Below, piece by piece: positions 18,086 through 26,031 of a stretch of 64,000 nt of DNA. The translations under genes were made by a program, and so were the position numbers. Position 1 is the first letter of the stretch, and each line of letters opens with the position of its first letter. The notes under the pieces were generated by a model. That model did not search any database. It was not told where the DNA came from and saw nothing but the letters and a program-made list of their open reading frames with translations. Source of the stretch: Caulobacter endophyticus (GTDB lineage: Bacteria; Pseudomonadota; Alphaproteobacteria; Caulobacterales; Caulobacteraceae); assembly GCF_029543245.1 (NCBI RefSeq), contig NZ_JARQWV010000020.1:1-64000 (forward strand), written 5' to 3'.

Positions 18086-19933
18086 TCACTCCACCGACCT
18101 GGCCGCGCCGACCGGGAGCGGGCTCGAGGCGAAGAGGTCGAGGATCCGCCGACGAGCCTCGGCCGTCGCTCTCGCGGAGGGGTGCAGTACGCTGACATGG
18201 CCGCCGCCGTGGCGAACGACCTCCAGGCGGTCGTCGTCCAGGCACGATCGGTAGTCCTCCAGCGGGCGCACGACGCGGTCGCGGTCGCCGACGACGAGGA
18301 TCGTGCGGCGGCTCAGCGGGCATCGTGAGAGCCCCTGGAAATAGGCGGCTTCCTGGGCCTGTACGCCCTTCCCCCAGAGCTGGAGGCGGGCGGCGCCGTA
18401 GAAGCGCGCCGTGCGGGCGCGGGTGTCCGGGGCGAGGCCCAGCCCGTCCAGGAACCTGTCGGGATCGTCCACGCTCCCGCCGGGGGCGGCGAGCACCACC
18501 TGGTTCAGGCAGGCGAGGAAGTCGTCGGAAAATCGTCTGTGGAAGTAACCCCCGAAACTGAAGGCGTAGAGCGACACTCTTCGGTCGCAGCCGTACTCCC
18601 GGCGCACATAGGCTTCTATCGCCCTGGCGTCCTGGGCGATCGAGGCGATCCCGCCTTCGAACAGGCGCTGGGACAGGTCGAAGGTGTAGTCGCCGCCGCC
18701 GAACTGCACGACATCGACGCTCAGGCCGGCGGCGATCAGGCCGGCCACGTCGTTGACCAGGCCCGGTCCGAGCTCGGCGTGCTGGCCGGGGCCGCCGGTG
18801 AGGTAAAGCACCGCGCCCCTGGCGTTCGGCGCCTCGTAGTGATCCACGAAGATTCCGCCGCTGCGACGGACGCTGTGGGCGGCCACGGCCTGGCCGCCGC
18901 AGTCGATCTCCACGGTCCGGCCGCCGCGGCGCAGCCAGTGCCTGGCCGTGGCGACGTCCTGGGTCGTGCGGTAGGGCGCGCGGCTGACCAGGGCCGTACC
19001 GGTCGCGGCGTTGACCGCCAGTCCGGTCACGGGGGAGCCGGAATCGATGGCGACCAGATCCGACACGGCGCCCGCCAGCGAGGTGTCGAGGCCTTTCGCC
19101 GCGAGGCCCTCGGCGGACCAGTATCCGTAATAGGCCTGATCGGCGTCGCCATCGATCAGCACGGCGCGGGAGCGGCCCGCCGATTCCGAGACCAGTCCCC
19201 GCTCGGCGGAGATGCGAACCACCCCGCCGCTGACGAGCGCCATCGCATCGCGACCGTCGAACTTGAACGTGAGGTTGGCCCTGCGCTCGGAGAAGGGCGA
19301 GCCGTTCTCGGCCAGTCGCCGCTCCGCCTGCCCGTCCAGGGCGTACCAGACGCTGTGGTCGGCGTCGGCGCGGAAGACCTGGACCGATCGATCCGTCGAC
19401 AGCCTGCCGTAGACGCTGCGGGCATTGCCCGGAATCCGGCTGATCCGCCCGGCCGCTCGCCGCATGTAGGCGCGCAGGCGGTCGCTGTTTTGCAGGTCCG
19501 CAGGCGACAGGCGCAGGTCGACCAGGCCCAGGGCGGCGAAGTCGCCTTTCAGCGCGATCCGTTCGGCAGGGGTGGGGACGCCCAGGCGATGGATGGTGAC
19601 GACCGCGTCCGCGCTCGCCCGTCCCTGGGCGTCGGCTTCGACGGCGCTGGCCATGAGCGTCCGATCGTCGACGAACCAGGCTCCCCGCGGAAAATCCGCA
19701 TCGCCGCCGATCGAGCGCACCGGACAGGATGCGGCGCGCGACAGGAGGCAGTCGGTGGGAACAAAGGTCAGAGCGCCGTCTCGCCGGGCGTAGACGTAGC
19801 CGCCCTGCGGCGAAACGCCGAGGGAGGAGGCGTGGCAGAAGGGCGCCTTCCAGTCGGCTGTCTCTGCGATCACCGGCCCGGAAAGGGCGACGGCGACGGC
19901 CAGAGCGGCCAAGGCGAGAACACGCTTCAACAC
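18086..19933 (-). CDS. exported alpha/beta hydrolase (S9-peptidase-like)
   Basis: The 615-residue protein has a signal peptide (KRVLALAALAVAVALSGPVIA), a beta-rich N-terminal half (~30-340) that could be a propeller-like or capping domain, and a C-terminal alpha/beta-hydrolase from ~365: oxyanion region YLTGGPGQHAELG, nucleophile elbow YAFSFGGYF, acid VVGDRDRVV and catalytic His GGGHVSV. The elbow reads A-F-S-F-G rather than G-x-S-x-G, as in some prolyl-oligopeptidase relatives. It could be a periplasmic peptidase or esterase. Its start (GTG 19933, preceded by a GGAGGGGG site) lies only 26 bp from the stop of the double-glycine-leader protein, so the two are almost surely co-transcribed and may act together. 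The substrate is unknown. Confidence 0.78.
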   Translation of the reverse strand: MLKRVLALAALAVAVALSGPVIAETADWKAPFCHASSLGVSPQGGYVYARRDGALTFVPTDCLLSRAASCPVRSIGGDADFPRGAWFVDDRTLMASAVEADAQGRASADAVVTIHRLGVPTPAERIALKGDFAALGLVDLRLSPADLQNSDRLRAYMRRAAGRISRIPGNARSVYGRLSTDRSVQVFRADADHSVWYALDGQAERRLAENGSPFSERRANLTFKFDGRDAMALVSGGVVRISAERGLVSESAGRSRAVLIDGDADQAYYGYWSAEGLAAKGLDTSLAGAVSDLVAIDSGSPVTGLAVNAATGTALVSRAPYRTTQDVATARHWLRRGGRTVEIDCGGQAVAAHSVRRSGGIFVDHYEAPNARGAVLYLTGGPGQHAELGPGLVNDVAGLIAAGLSVDVVQFGGGDYTFDLSQRLFEGGIASIAQDARAIEAYVRREYGCDRRVSLYAFSFGGYFHRRFSDDFLACLNQVVLAAPGGSVDDPDRFLDGLGLAPDTRARTARFYGAARLQLWGKGVQAQEAAYFQGLSRCPLSRRTILVVGDRDRVVRPLEDYRSCLDDDRLEVVRHGGGHVSVLHPSARATAEARRRILDLFASSPLPVGAARSVE

Positions 19934-19959
19934 CCCCTCCCTCGGGTCACTCCAGACGC

Positions 19960-20565
19960 TTAGGGGACCTTGGTCAGGATGGCGTCGCCCTTCCCGTCCA
20001 TATCCCAGTCGAGAGAGACAGTACCGGTCTCCTTGTTGATCAGGAGGCCCGCATCGATCTCACCATCGCCGTCACGGTCGGCATAGTAATGCCTGCCGCC
20101 GCCCAGCGTGTCCGATTCTTCCGAATGCACGGCCACGGTGCCGCGCGTGCCGGTCATGCTGTCTTCGATCCTGAGATCGCCCTCGACGATCAGTTCACCG
20201 TTGTAGCCCTTGAGGTAGGTGTTCAGCCTGGCCTCGTTGATGTTGATAGCGACCTTGTTCCAGTCGATATCCTTCATGATCTTGAGGATCTCGGCGATAT
20301 CGGAGGCCGTGACCGGCGCAAGACCGGCCTTGGGGCCGCTCGGAGCGCAGATGAAGGCTTCCTCGTCCGCGGGATCATACTGGGGCTCGGACCATTCGAA
20401 GAATTCGCCCCAATCCCAATCCTCGTCTTCTGGCGGCGTGACGGTGATTTCGTCGACGCTGTCGTAGCCGCCGGCGATCCAAGCCATCTCGGCGGGCGTC
20501 AGTGTGCGCACCTGGTTCCTCCACTTTTTGTTGTGTGCAGGAACTGCGTAAATCACAGATTTCAT
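19960..20565 (-). CDS. double-glycine-leader exported protein with calcium-loop motifs
   Basis: No family was recognised as a whole. The 201-residue protein starts with a 33-residue leader ending LTPAEMAWIAGG. This fits the bacteriocin-type double-glycine consensus at every key position: Leu -12, Thr -11, Glu -8, Met -7, Ile -4, Gly-Gly -2/-1. The mature part begins YDSVDEITVTPP, then a very acidic and aromatic segment (EDWDWGEFFEWSE), then a beta-rich region with two EF-hand/thrombospondin-3-like loops, DRDGDGEIDAG and DWDMDGKGDA. Export through an ABC transporter with a C39 peptidase is the usual route for such leaders; none is encoded in this window. The gene and its AT-rich upstream region are less GC-rich than the neighbours. 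An exported hydrolase follows 26 bp downstream. Function unknown. Confidence 0.7.
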   Translation of the reverse strand: MKSVIYAVPAHNKKWRNQVRTLTPAEMAWIAGGYDSVDEITVTPPEDEDWDWGEFFEWSEPQYDPADEEAFICAPSGPKAGLAPVTASDIAEILKIMKDIDWNKVAININEARLNTYLKGYNGELIVEGDLRIEDSMTGTRGTVAVHSEESDTLGGGRHYYADRDGDGEIDAGLLINKETGTVSLDWDMDGKGDAILTKVP

Positions 20566-20692
20566 CTATTCAACTACTAATAGTATTTATTTTATGTTTC
20601 GCCTGAAGGGTGCGGTCTGGCGTTTCGCGGCGGCGCGGCTTTCCCTTGCGCGACCGGCGAAAGCGCGGTGTCGCGCCCGTCGGCGGCGGCCT

Positions 20693-21574
20693 CTATCCGA
20701 CCCCTTCGAACCGTGCGGCAGCCCAGTCGATGAACACTCGCGTCCGCGCCGACAGCTGGCGGTCGCGCGGCCAGAGAAGATGGACCGGGGTAGGCGTCGG
20801 CGGATGGTCGGCCAGCACCTCGACCAGGGCGCCGCAGGCCAGATGCTCCTCGGCGCGATAGCGGGGCAACTGGATCAGGCCCAGGCCCAGAAGGCCCATG
20901 GCCAGCGAGCTTTCGGCGCTGGAGACCACGATGTCGGCGGAGACCTGGACCTGGCGGACGGCGCCGTTCTCGGTGACCTCCAGGGGATGCCAGCCGCCTT
21001 CGGGGCGCGAGAAGCCGACCATGCGGTGGCGGGACAGGTCGGCGGGGGTCCGCGGTGCGCCGTGGCGCTCGACATAGGCGGGAGCCGCGCAGGTGATTTC
21101 GGGCAGCACCGCGACGCGGCGCGCGGCCATGCCGCCGGAGGGGCCGCTCTCGGCGGGCGTTCCCAGGCGCAGCACGCAATCGACGCCCTCGGCCACCAGG
21201 TCGACGAGCCGGTCGCCCTCGGTCATGCGCAGGCGCAGCTCGGGATAGGCCGCCAGGAATGCGGGCAGGCCGGGCAGCAGGAAGCGGCGGGCCAGCGCGC
21301 CCTGGACGTCGACCCTCAGCTCGCCGCGGGGGCTGGCGCGGCAGAAGGCGTTCTCGGTCTCGTCCAGGTCGTCGAGCAGCTTCAGGCAGCGCCTGTAATA
21401 GGCCTCGCCGTCGAGGGTGGGGACGACGCTGCGGGTGGTGCGCTGCAGAAGGCGCACGCCGAGGCGGGCCTCGAGCTGCTGCACGGCTTCGGTGGCGGTG
21501 GAGCGGGGCAGGGACAGGTCGGCGGCGGCCCTGGTGAAGCTGCGGCGCTCCACGATGCGGGCGAAAAGGCGCAT
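20693..21574 (-). CDS. LysR-family transcriptional regulator
   Basis: The N-terminal winged helix (MRLFARIVERRSFTRAAADL, then STATEAVQQLEARLGVRLLQRTTR) and the C-terminal periplasmic-binding-protein-like effector domain (from ~GELRVDVQGALARRFLLPGLP) are complete. Oddly, LysR proteins of this group normally begin about six residues earlier (xDRFEAMRLF); those residues are encoded here, but only a CTG (21592) is available as a start before an in-frame stop, so translation begins at CTG 21592 or ATG 21574. The gene is divergent from a short-chain dehydrogenase, the usual arrangement for a LysR protein and its target. A dyad at 21603-21626 lies between them. Confidence 0.9.
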   Translation of the reverse strand: MRLFARIVERRSFTRAAADLSLPRSTATEAVQQLEARLGVRLLQRTTRSVVPTLDGEAYYRRCLKLLDDLDETENAFCRASPRGELRVDVQGALARRFLLPGLPAFLAAYPELRLRMTEGDRLVDLVAEGVDCVLRLGTPAESGPSGGMAARRVAVLPEITCAAPAYVERHGAPRTPADLSRHRMVGFSRPEGGWHPLEVTENGAVRQVQVSADIVVSSAESSLAMGLLGLGLIQLPRYRAEEHLACGALVEVLADHPPTPTPVHLLWPRDRQLSARTRVFIDWAAARFEGVG

Positions 21575-21602
21575 GGCCTCGAAGCGGTCCAGGGCGGCGC
21601 TC

Positions 21603-21626
21603 CATTATTCGTAAAGTCGAATAGTG
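21603..21626. promoter_or_regulatory. candidate LysR operator
   Basis: A near-perfect dyad, CATTATTCG-TAAAGT-CGAATAGTG (one mismatch), sits in the 137-bp AT-richer gap between the divergent LysR and SDR genes. It has the T-N11-A type symmetry expected for LysR binding. The regulator-target pairing is inference from position. Confidence 0.55.
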
Positions 21627-21711
21627 ATGCCTCTTTTGCGGTAATTATTCAAATCCGGCGATGGGCCACAGTGCGCCGGGTTCGACGTTCGCGTGCCGCA
21701 AGGAGGCCCCC

Positions 21712-22449
21712 ATGACCACGACCTTCAAGACCGCCCTGGTGACCGGGGCCTCCGGCGGCATCGGCGCGGCGACCGCGCGACGCCTTGCGCAGGACGGCTT
21801 TGCGGTGGTCGTCCACTACGGCGGCAGGGCCCAGCCGGCCCAGGCCCTGGCCGCGGAGATCGAGGCGGCGGGCGGCCGGGCCGTCGCCATGCAGGCCGAC
21901 GTGGCCGACCCGGCGGCGGTGACGGCGATGTTCGCGACCGCCCAGGCCGTCTTCGGCGGGATCGACGTCGTGGTCGCCAACGCCGGCGTGCTGGAGCTGG
22001 CGCCGATCGCCGAGACCGACGACGCCCTGTTCGACCGGACGATCGCGATCAACCTGAAGGGCGCGTTCAACGTGCTGCGCGAGGCCGCCCGCCAGGTGCG
22101 GCCGGGCGGGCGGATCGTCAGCGTCTCGACCAGCGTCGTGGGCCTGCTGCTGCCGACCTACGGCGCCTATGCGGCCTCGAAGGCGGCCGTCGAGGCCCTC
22201 ACCCAGATCCTGGCCCGCGAGCTGCGCGGCCGAGAGATCACCGCCAACGTCATCGCGCCCGGGCCGACGGCGACCCCGCTGTTCCTGGAGGGCAAGTCGC
22301 CGGAACTGGTCGAGCGCCTGGCCAAGGCCGCGCCGCTGGAGCGGCTGGGCCGCCCCGAGGACATCGCCGCGGCGATCGCCTTCCTGGCCGGTCCGGACGG
22401 CGCCTGGGTCAACGGCCAGGTGCTGCGGGCCAACGGCGGGATCGTCTGA
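21712..22449 (+). CDS. short-chain dehydrogenase/reductase
   Basis: A classical SDR of 245 residues: NAD(P)-binding TGASGGIGAAT, the NAG motif (VVANAGVLEL), the catalytic Ser in VSVSTSVVG and the Y-x-x-x-K pair in YGAYAASKAAVEAL. The His in VVVHYGG after the second beta strand and the absence of an acidic residue there suggest NADPH preference. The C-terminus (GPDGAWVNGQVLRANGGIV) is typical of 3-oxoacyl-ACP reductase-like members. The start at 21712 has a perfect AAGGAGG six bases upstream. It is divergent from the LysR regulator, which probably controls it, and convergent with the next SDR (3-bp gap). The substrate is unknown. Confidence 0.9.
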   Translation: MTTTFKTALVTGASGGIGAATARRLAQDGFAVVVHYGGRAQPAQALAAEIEAAGGRAVAMQADVADPAAVTAMFATAQAVFGGIDVVVANAGVLELAPIAETDDALFDRTIAINLKGAFNVLREAARQVRPGGRIVSVSTSVVGLLLPTYGAYAASKAAVEALTQILARELRGREITANVIAPGPTATPLFLEGKSPELVERLAKAAPLERLGRPEDIAAAIAFLAGPDGAWVNGQVLRANGGIV

Positions 22450-22452
22450 GCC

Positions 22453-23415
22453 TCAGCCTACGCCGGCGAGGTCTTGCGACAGGCGCCACAGCCGCTCGGC
22501 CAGGGCCGGGTCGTCGGCCCAGGCCGCGACGCCCTTGCGGCCGGTCTCGCCGCCGTTGCGCACGGCGATGTCGCAGTCCTCGCAATAGACGCCGCCGAGC
22601 CCGTCGAGGCGCGGGCTGGTGGCGCACCACAGGCTGGTGGCCGCGCCCTGCTCGGGGGTCTTCATGCCGCGGGCAGGATCCACCTTGGGCCGGCCCTGCT
22701 CGTCGAGGGCGTCGAAGCGCGCGATCTCCTCGGACGACAGGTGGCGGGCCAGGTCGGTGAGGATCTGGCCCGGATGCAGCGAGAAAGCCCGTACGCCGTC
22801 GCGCCGGCCGCGGGCGTCCAGCCCCATGGCGAAGAGGGCGTTGGCGGTCTTCGACTGGCCGTAGGCGATCCACTTGTCGTAGGGGCGGGCGAGAAAGTCG
22901 ACGTCGTCGAAATCGATCCCGGCGATCTGGTGGCCGCGCGACGACACCGCCACGACCCGGGCGCCGCCGGCGGCGCGCAGGACGGGCATGAGGCGGCCGG
23001 CCAGGCGGTAGTGGCCCAGGTGGTTGACGGCGAACTGGGCCTCGCGGCCGGCGGCGTCGCGGGCGAGCGGCGAGGCCATGATCCCGGCGCTGTGCACGAG
23101 GATCGACACCGGCTCGCCGCGGGCGACGAGGCCGGTGGCGAAGGCGTCGACGCTTTCCGGATCGATCAGGTCCATGGCTGCGATCTCGACCCCCTCGGCG
23201 TCGGCGATGGCCGCGCGGGCGCGGTCCGGGTCGCGTGCCGGAACGACGACGCGGGCGCCGGCGGCGGCCAGGGCGCGGGTGGTGACCAGGCCCAGGCCCG
23301 AATAGCCGCCGGTGACGACGGCCAGGCGGCCGGAAAGGTCGATCCCGGCCATGACCTCGTCGGCCGTCGTGGCGGGGCCGAAGCCTGAACCGATGGGCTG
23401 CTGGGGCGTGGGCAT
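22453..23415 (-). CDS. short-chain dehydrogenase/reductase, retinol-dehydrogenase-like
   Basis: This 320-residue SDR has the nucleotide motif TGGYSGLGLVTTRAL, the Asp/Arg-type cofactor region VPARDPDRA, a modified NAG motif (HSAGIMASPL), the catalytic Ser in VAVSSRGHQ and the Tyr/Lys in AYGQSKTANALFA. The SRGH and YGQSK motifs and the long C-terminus with GVYCEDCDIA are those of the light-dependent protochlorophyllide-reductase/retinol-dehydrogenase-like subgroup. The start at 23415 (MPTPQQPIG) has GGAGG seven bases upstream. It is divergent from an AraC regulator, which is its likely controller. The substrate is unknown. Confidence 0.9.
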   Translation of the reverse strand: MPTPQQPIGSGFGPATTADEVMAGIDLSGRLAVVTGGYSGLGLVTTRALAAAGARVVVPARDPDRARAAIADAEGVEIAAMDLIDPESVDAFATGLVARGEPVSILVHSAGIMASPLARDAAGREAQFAVNHLGHYRLAGRLMPVLRAAGGARVVAVSSRGHQIAGIDFDDVDFLARPYDKWIAYGQSKTANALFAMGLDARGRRDGVRAFSLHPGQILTDLARHLSSEEIARFDALDEQGRPKVDPARGMKTPEQGAATSLWCATSPRLDGLGGVYCEDCDIAVRNGGETGRKGVAAWADDPALAERLWRLSQDLAGVG

Positions 23416-23496
23416 GACGAAACCTCCGAATGTCAGGATCGTCATTGTCGGCTATGGGTATTGGACGATGAAGCTTTCAGAGTCCGGATTTCTGTC

Positions 23497-24408
23497 GTGA
23501 TCATCCAAGAAAGTCCCGCTGACCCGCTGTCGGACGTGTTGGCCCTGGCCGGGGCGCGAGCCTTCTGCTCGGTGCGGCTGGAAGCGGGCGGCGACTGGGC
23601 GCTGCGCTTCGACCCGGCCGAACTGAAATTCAACGCCGTGCGGCGGGGCGCGTGCTGGCTGCTGGCCGAGGGGCTGGCGCCCCGGCGGATCGAGGCCGGC
23701 GATTGCTTCGTCGTAAGACGGCCGTTCGTGCTGACCAGCGATCCAGCCTTGCCGCCGGTCGACGCGGCGGCGGTGTTCGCCGACGGCCGGGCGGCGCGCT
23801 ACGGCGAAGGCGACGACGTCGACATCCTGGGCGGCGCGGTCAGCTTCGCCCGGTCCGCGCCGTTCCACCCGGCGCAGCTGCTGCCGCCGGTCCTGGTCGT
23901 GGGGGCCGGGGAGGAGGCGCCGATCGCCTGGCTGCTCGACCAACTGGACCGCGAGTGGCGCGGCGGCGCGGCGGGAGCCCTGCTGGCCTGCAACGACCTG
24001 CTGCGGCTGATGTTCGTCCACGTCCTGCGCGTCCACCTGGCGAGCGCCGGGCCGGCCGGCCTGGGCTGGCTGGCGGGGTTGAGCGACCCGCCGGTGGCCG
24101 CGGCGCTGAAGGCGATCCACGCCCAGCCCGCCCGTGCCTGGCGGCTGGAGGAACTGGCGGACCTCGCGGGCATGTCGCGCTCGAGCTTCGCCGAGCGTTT
24201 CCGGCGGCGGACGGGCCAGCCGCCGATCGACTACGCCGCGCGCTGGCGGATGCAGCTGGCGGCCGCCCGTCTGCTGGCCGAGCCCGTCAGCGTCTCGATC
24301 GTGGCTCAGGACCTGGGGTTCCTTTCGGACAGCGCCTTCGGGGCGGCCTTCCGGCGAGTCCACGGCGTGTCGCCCGGGCGCTACCGGAGGCACGCCGCCA
24401 GGGCGTAG
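23497..24408 (+). CDS. AraC-family transcriptional regulator with cupin sensor
   Basis: The N-terminal half is a cupin-type sensor domain of the Cupin_6 kind (LSDVLALAGARAFCSVRLEAGGDWALRF), and the C-terminal ~100 residues hold two helix-turn-helices (WRLEELADLAGMSRSSFAERF and SVSIVAQDLGFLSDSAFGAAF) ending in GVSPGRYRRH. The start at GTG 23497 gives the usual family N-terminus (IIQESPADPLSDVL); a TTG at 23461 in the same frame is an alternative. It is divergent from the SDR gene starting at 23415 and probably regulates it. No clear operator was picked out in the short gap. Confidence 0.88.
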   Translation: MIIQESPADPLSDVLALAGARAFCSVRLEAGGDWALRFDPAELKFNAVRRGACWLLAEGLAPRRIEAGDCFVVRRPFVLTSDPALPPVDAAAVFADGRAARYGEGDDVDILGGAVSFARSAPFHPAQLLPPVLVVGAGEEAPIAWLLDQLDREWRGGAAGALLACNDLLRLMFVHVLRVHLASAGPAGLGWLAGLSDPPVAAALKAIHAQPARAWRLEELADLAGMSRSSFAERFRRRTGQPPIDYAARWRMQLAAARLLAEPVSVSIVAQDLGFLSDSAFGAAFRRVHGVSPGRYRRHAARA

Positions 24409-24461
24409 GGCGCCGGCGCATTACGAACAATTCAGAGAACGGCGGTTGACCTGCGCTATTA

Positions 24462-24491
24462 CTGTGTGACACACAGTGTGTATCGCACACT
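24462..24491. promoter_or_regulatory. overlapping GTGT/ACAC dyads upstream of padR-like gene
   Basis: Two overlapping inverted repeats lie 30-58 bp before the PadR start: CTGTGTG-A-CACACAG (24462-24476, perfect) and AGTGTG-N5-CACACT (24475-24491, perfect). Further GCACACC-like half sites continue up to the start codon. PadR regulators typically repress their own operon from such ATGT/GTGT-type dyads. A TTGACC (24446-24451) just upstream could be the -35 element. The role is inferred. Confidence 0.6.
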
Positions 24492-24519
24492 ATGTGCTGC
24501 ACACCATATGGCGCACACC

Positions 24520-24849
24520 ATGCCGACCGAAACCGACATCTTCGAATCCCTCCGCCAGGAGCTGCGTCGTGGGACGCTGATCCTGGCCGTGCTCGCCCAG
24601 CTGAAGGTCGAGCGCTACGGCTACAGCCTGCGCCAGGCCCTGGCTGAGGTCGGCCTGGAGATCGACGAAGGCGCGCTCTACCCGATGCTGCGCCGGCTCG
24701 AGGGCCAGGGCCTGCTGACTTCCGAATGGCGCGAGGAGGAGAAGCGCAAGAAGCGCTTCTACCGCCTCTCCACCGAGGGCGAGGCCGTCCTCGAACGCCT
24801 GGCCGCCGAGTGGCGCGCCATCAACGACACCCTGCAAAATCTGATCTGA
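24520..24849 (+). CDS. PadR-family transcriptional regulator
   Basis: A 109-residue PadR protein: winged helix RRGTLILAVLAQLKVERYGYSLRQAL, recognition part GALYPMLRRLEGQGLLTSEW, the wing with EEEKRKKRFYRLSTEG, and a short C-terminal dimer helix (PadR subfamily 2 size). The start was set at ATG 24520 (MPTETDIFES); in-frame ATG codons at 24508 and 24466 lie inside the operator-like repeats. It is 12 bp upstream of a HAAS-domain membrane protein; PadR plus HAAS/DUF1700 is a common two-gene operon in which the regulator represses both. Confidence 0.9.
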   Translation: MPTETDIFESLRQELRRGTLILAVLAQLKVERYGYSLRQALAEVGLEIDEGALYPMLRRLEGQGLLTSEWREEEKRKKRFYRLSTEGEAVLERLAAEWRAINDTLQNLI

Positions 24850-24861
24850 GGGGACTGGATC

Positions 24862-25830
24862 ATGGACCTGCTCGACCGCTATCTCGCCGCCGTCGCCGCC
24901 CTGCTGCCCAAGGCCCAGCGCGAGGACATCGTCGCCGAACTGCGCGACCTGCTGCTCAACCGCATCGAGGAGAAGGAGGAGGCCCTGGGCCGCCCCCTGA
25001 CCGACAAGGAGCGCGAGGCTGTACTCAAGGACTTCGGCCATCCGCTGGCCGTGGCCGGGCGCTACGGCCCCCAGCAGAGCCTGATCGGCCCGACGCTGTA
25101 TCCGTTCTACGTGTTCGCCCTGAAGATCGCCCTGGCCGTGGCGGCGGCGATCTCGATCATCCCGGCGCTGGCCGCCGGCCTGCTGGGTCACGACAATCCG
25201 GCCCATCTGGTCGCCAACGCCGCCTTCGACCACTTCCCGAGCTCGGCTCTGATGCTGGCCGGCCTGGTCACCCTGGTGGCCGCCGGCATCGAGCGCGGCT
25301 GGGTGCCGCTGACCGGCCTGACCGAGTGGAAGGTCAGCGAGCTGCCCGTGCCCAGCAAGAAGAAAGGCCTGTTCGAGACCCGCTTCAACGCCGTGTTCGA
25401 GGCGGTGGTGGTGGCGCTGTTCATCCTGTGGTGGACGGGCCTGTGGAAGGTGGACGTGGGCGACCTGACCGTGAAGAGCGCGGTGCTGCTGAAGCCGTCG
25501 GCGATCTGGCAGACCCTGTTCTGGCCGATCCTGGCCTGGGCGGCGGTGCAGTTGGTCGGCGCCCTGGTCACGCTGGTCCAGCCGGGCCGGGTGCGGCTGC
25601 GGGCGAGCTTCGAGCTGGCCGTGGCGGCCGGCGGCATGGCCCTGACCACGGTCCTGTGGAAGTCGCTGCCGCTGTTCACCCTGGAGCCGCTGACCGCCTC
25701 GGGCGCCGACGTGGCAGGCCTGGAACAGGTGATCGGCCTGGGCATGCACGTGACCATGCTGGTCGCCGGGATCACCTTCGCCTGCCAGATCGGCGCGGCC
25801 GCCTGGCGTCTGTACAAGGGCGCTCGCTGA
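24862..25830 (+). CDS. HAAS/DUF1700-like integral membrane protein
   Basis: Residues 1-75 form the helical HAAS-type signalling domain (LLPKAQREDIVAELRDLLLNRI, then PLTDKEREAVLKDFGHPLAVAGRY). About six hydrophobic segments follow (~80-107, 125-145, 172-192, 212-235, 245-265, 290-312). Such proteins are membrane partners of PadR regulators and of unknown biochemical role; stress sensing or envelope function has been suggested for relatives. The gene begins 12 bp after padR with a GGGGACTGG ribosome site, so the two are one operon. Confidence 0.85.
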   Translation: MDLLDRYLAAVAALLPKAQREDIVAELRDLLLNRIEEKEEALGRPLTDKEREAVLKDFGHPLAVAGRYGPQQSLIGPTLYPFYVFALKIALAVAAAISIIPALAAGLLGHDNPAHLVANAAFDHFPSSALMLAGLVTLVAAGIERGWVPLTGLTEWKVSELPVPSKKKGLFETRFNAVFEAVVVALFILWWTGLWKVDVGDLTVKSAVLLKPSAIWQTLFWPILAWAAVQLVGALVTLVQPGRVRLRASFELAVAAGGMALTTVLWKSLPLFTLEPLTASGADVAGLEQVIGLGMHVTMLVAGITFACQIGAAAWRLYKGAR

Positions 25831-26031
25831 AAGGCGCCCGCTAGCGCCTCAGAAAGGCGGGGCGGATTTTTCCACGGTCGAATGACACGGAATTAATCCG
25901 TCCCCGGTTGCCCCGCCCGCCGGGGGCATTTACGCCTTCGCCCCAGCCTTCCGGCGCGGACTCAGAGCCGCGCTGGAACTCATGATAGGGCCCGACCGGA
26001 GGGGGAGGGCTCGAGGGAAGGGGACTTTCTC

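Noticed and set aside
18086-20565. Lasso-peptide cluster (precursor plus isopeptidase)
   Set aside because: The cargo is far too large, there are no cyclase or B-protein genes, and the leader is of the double-glycine type.
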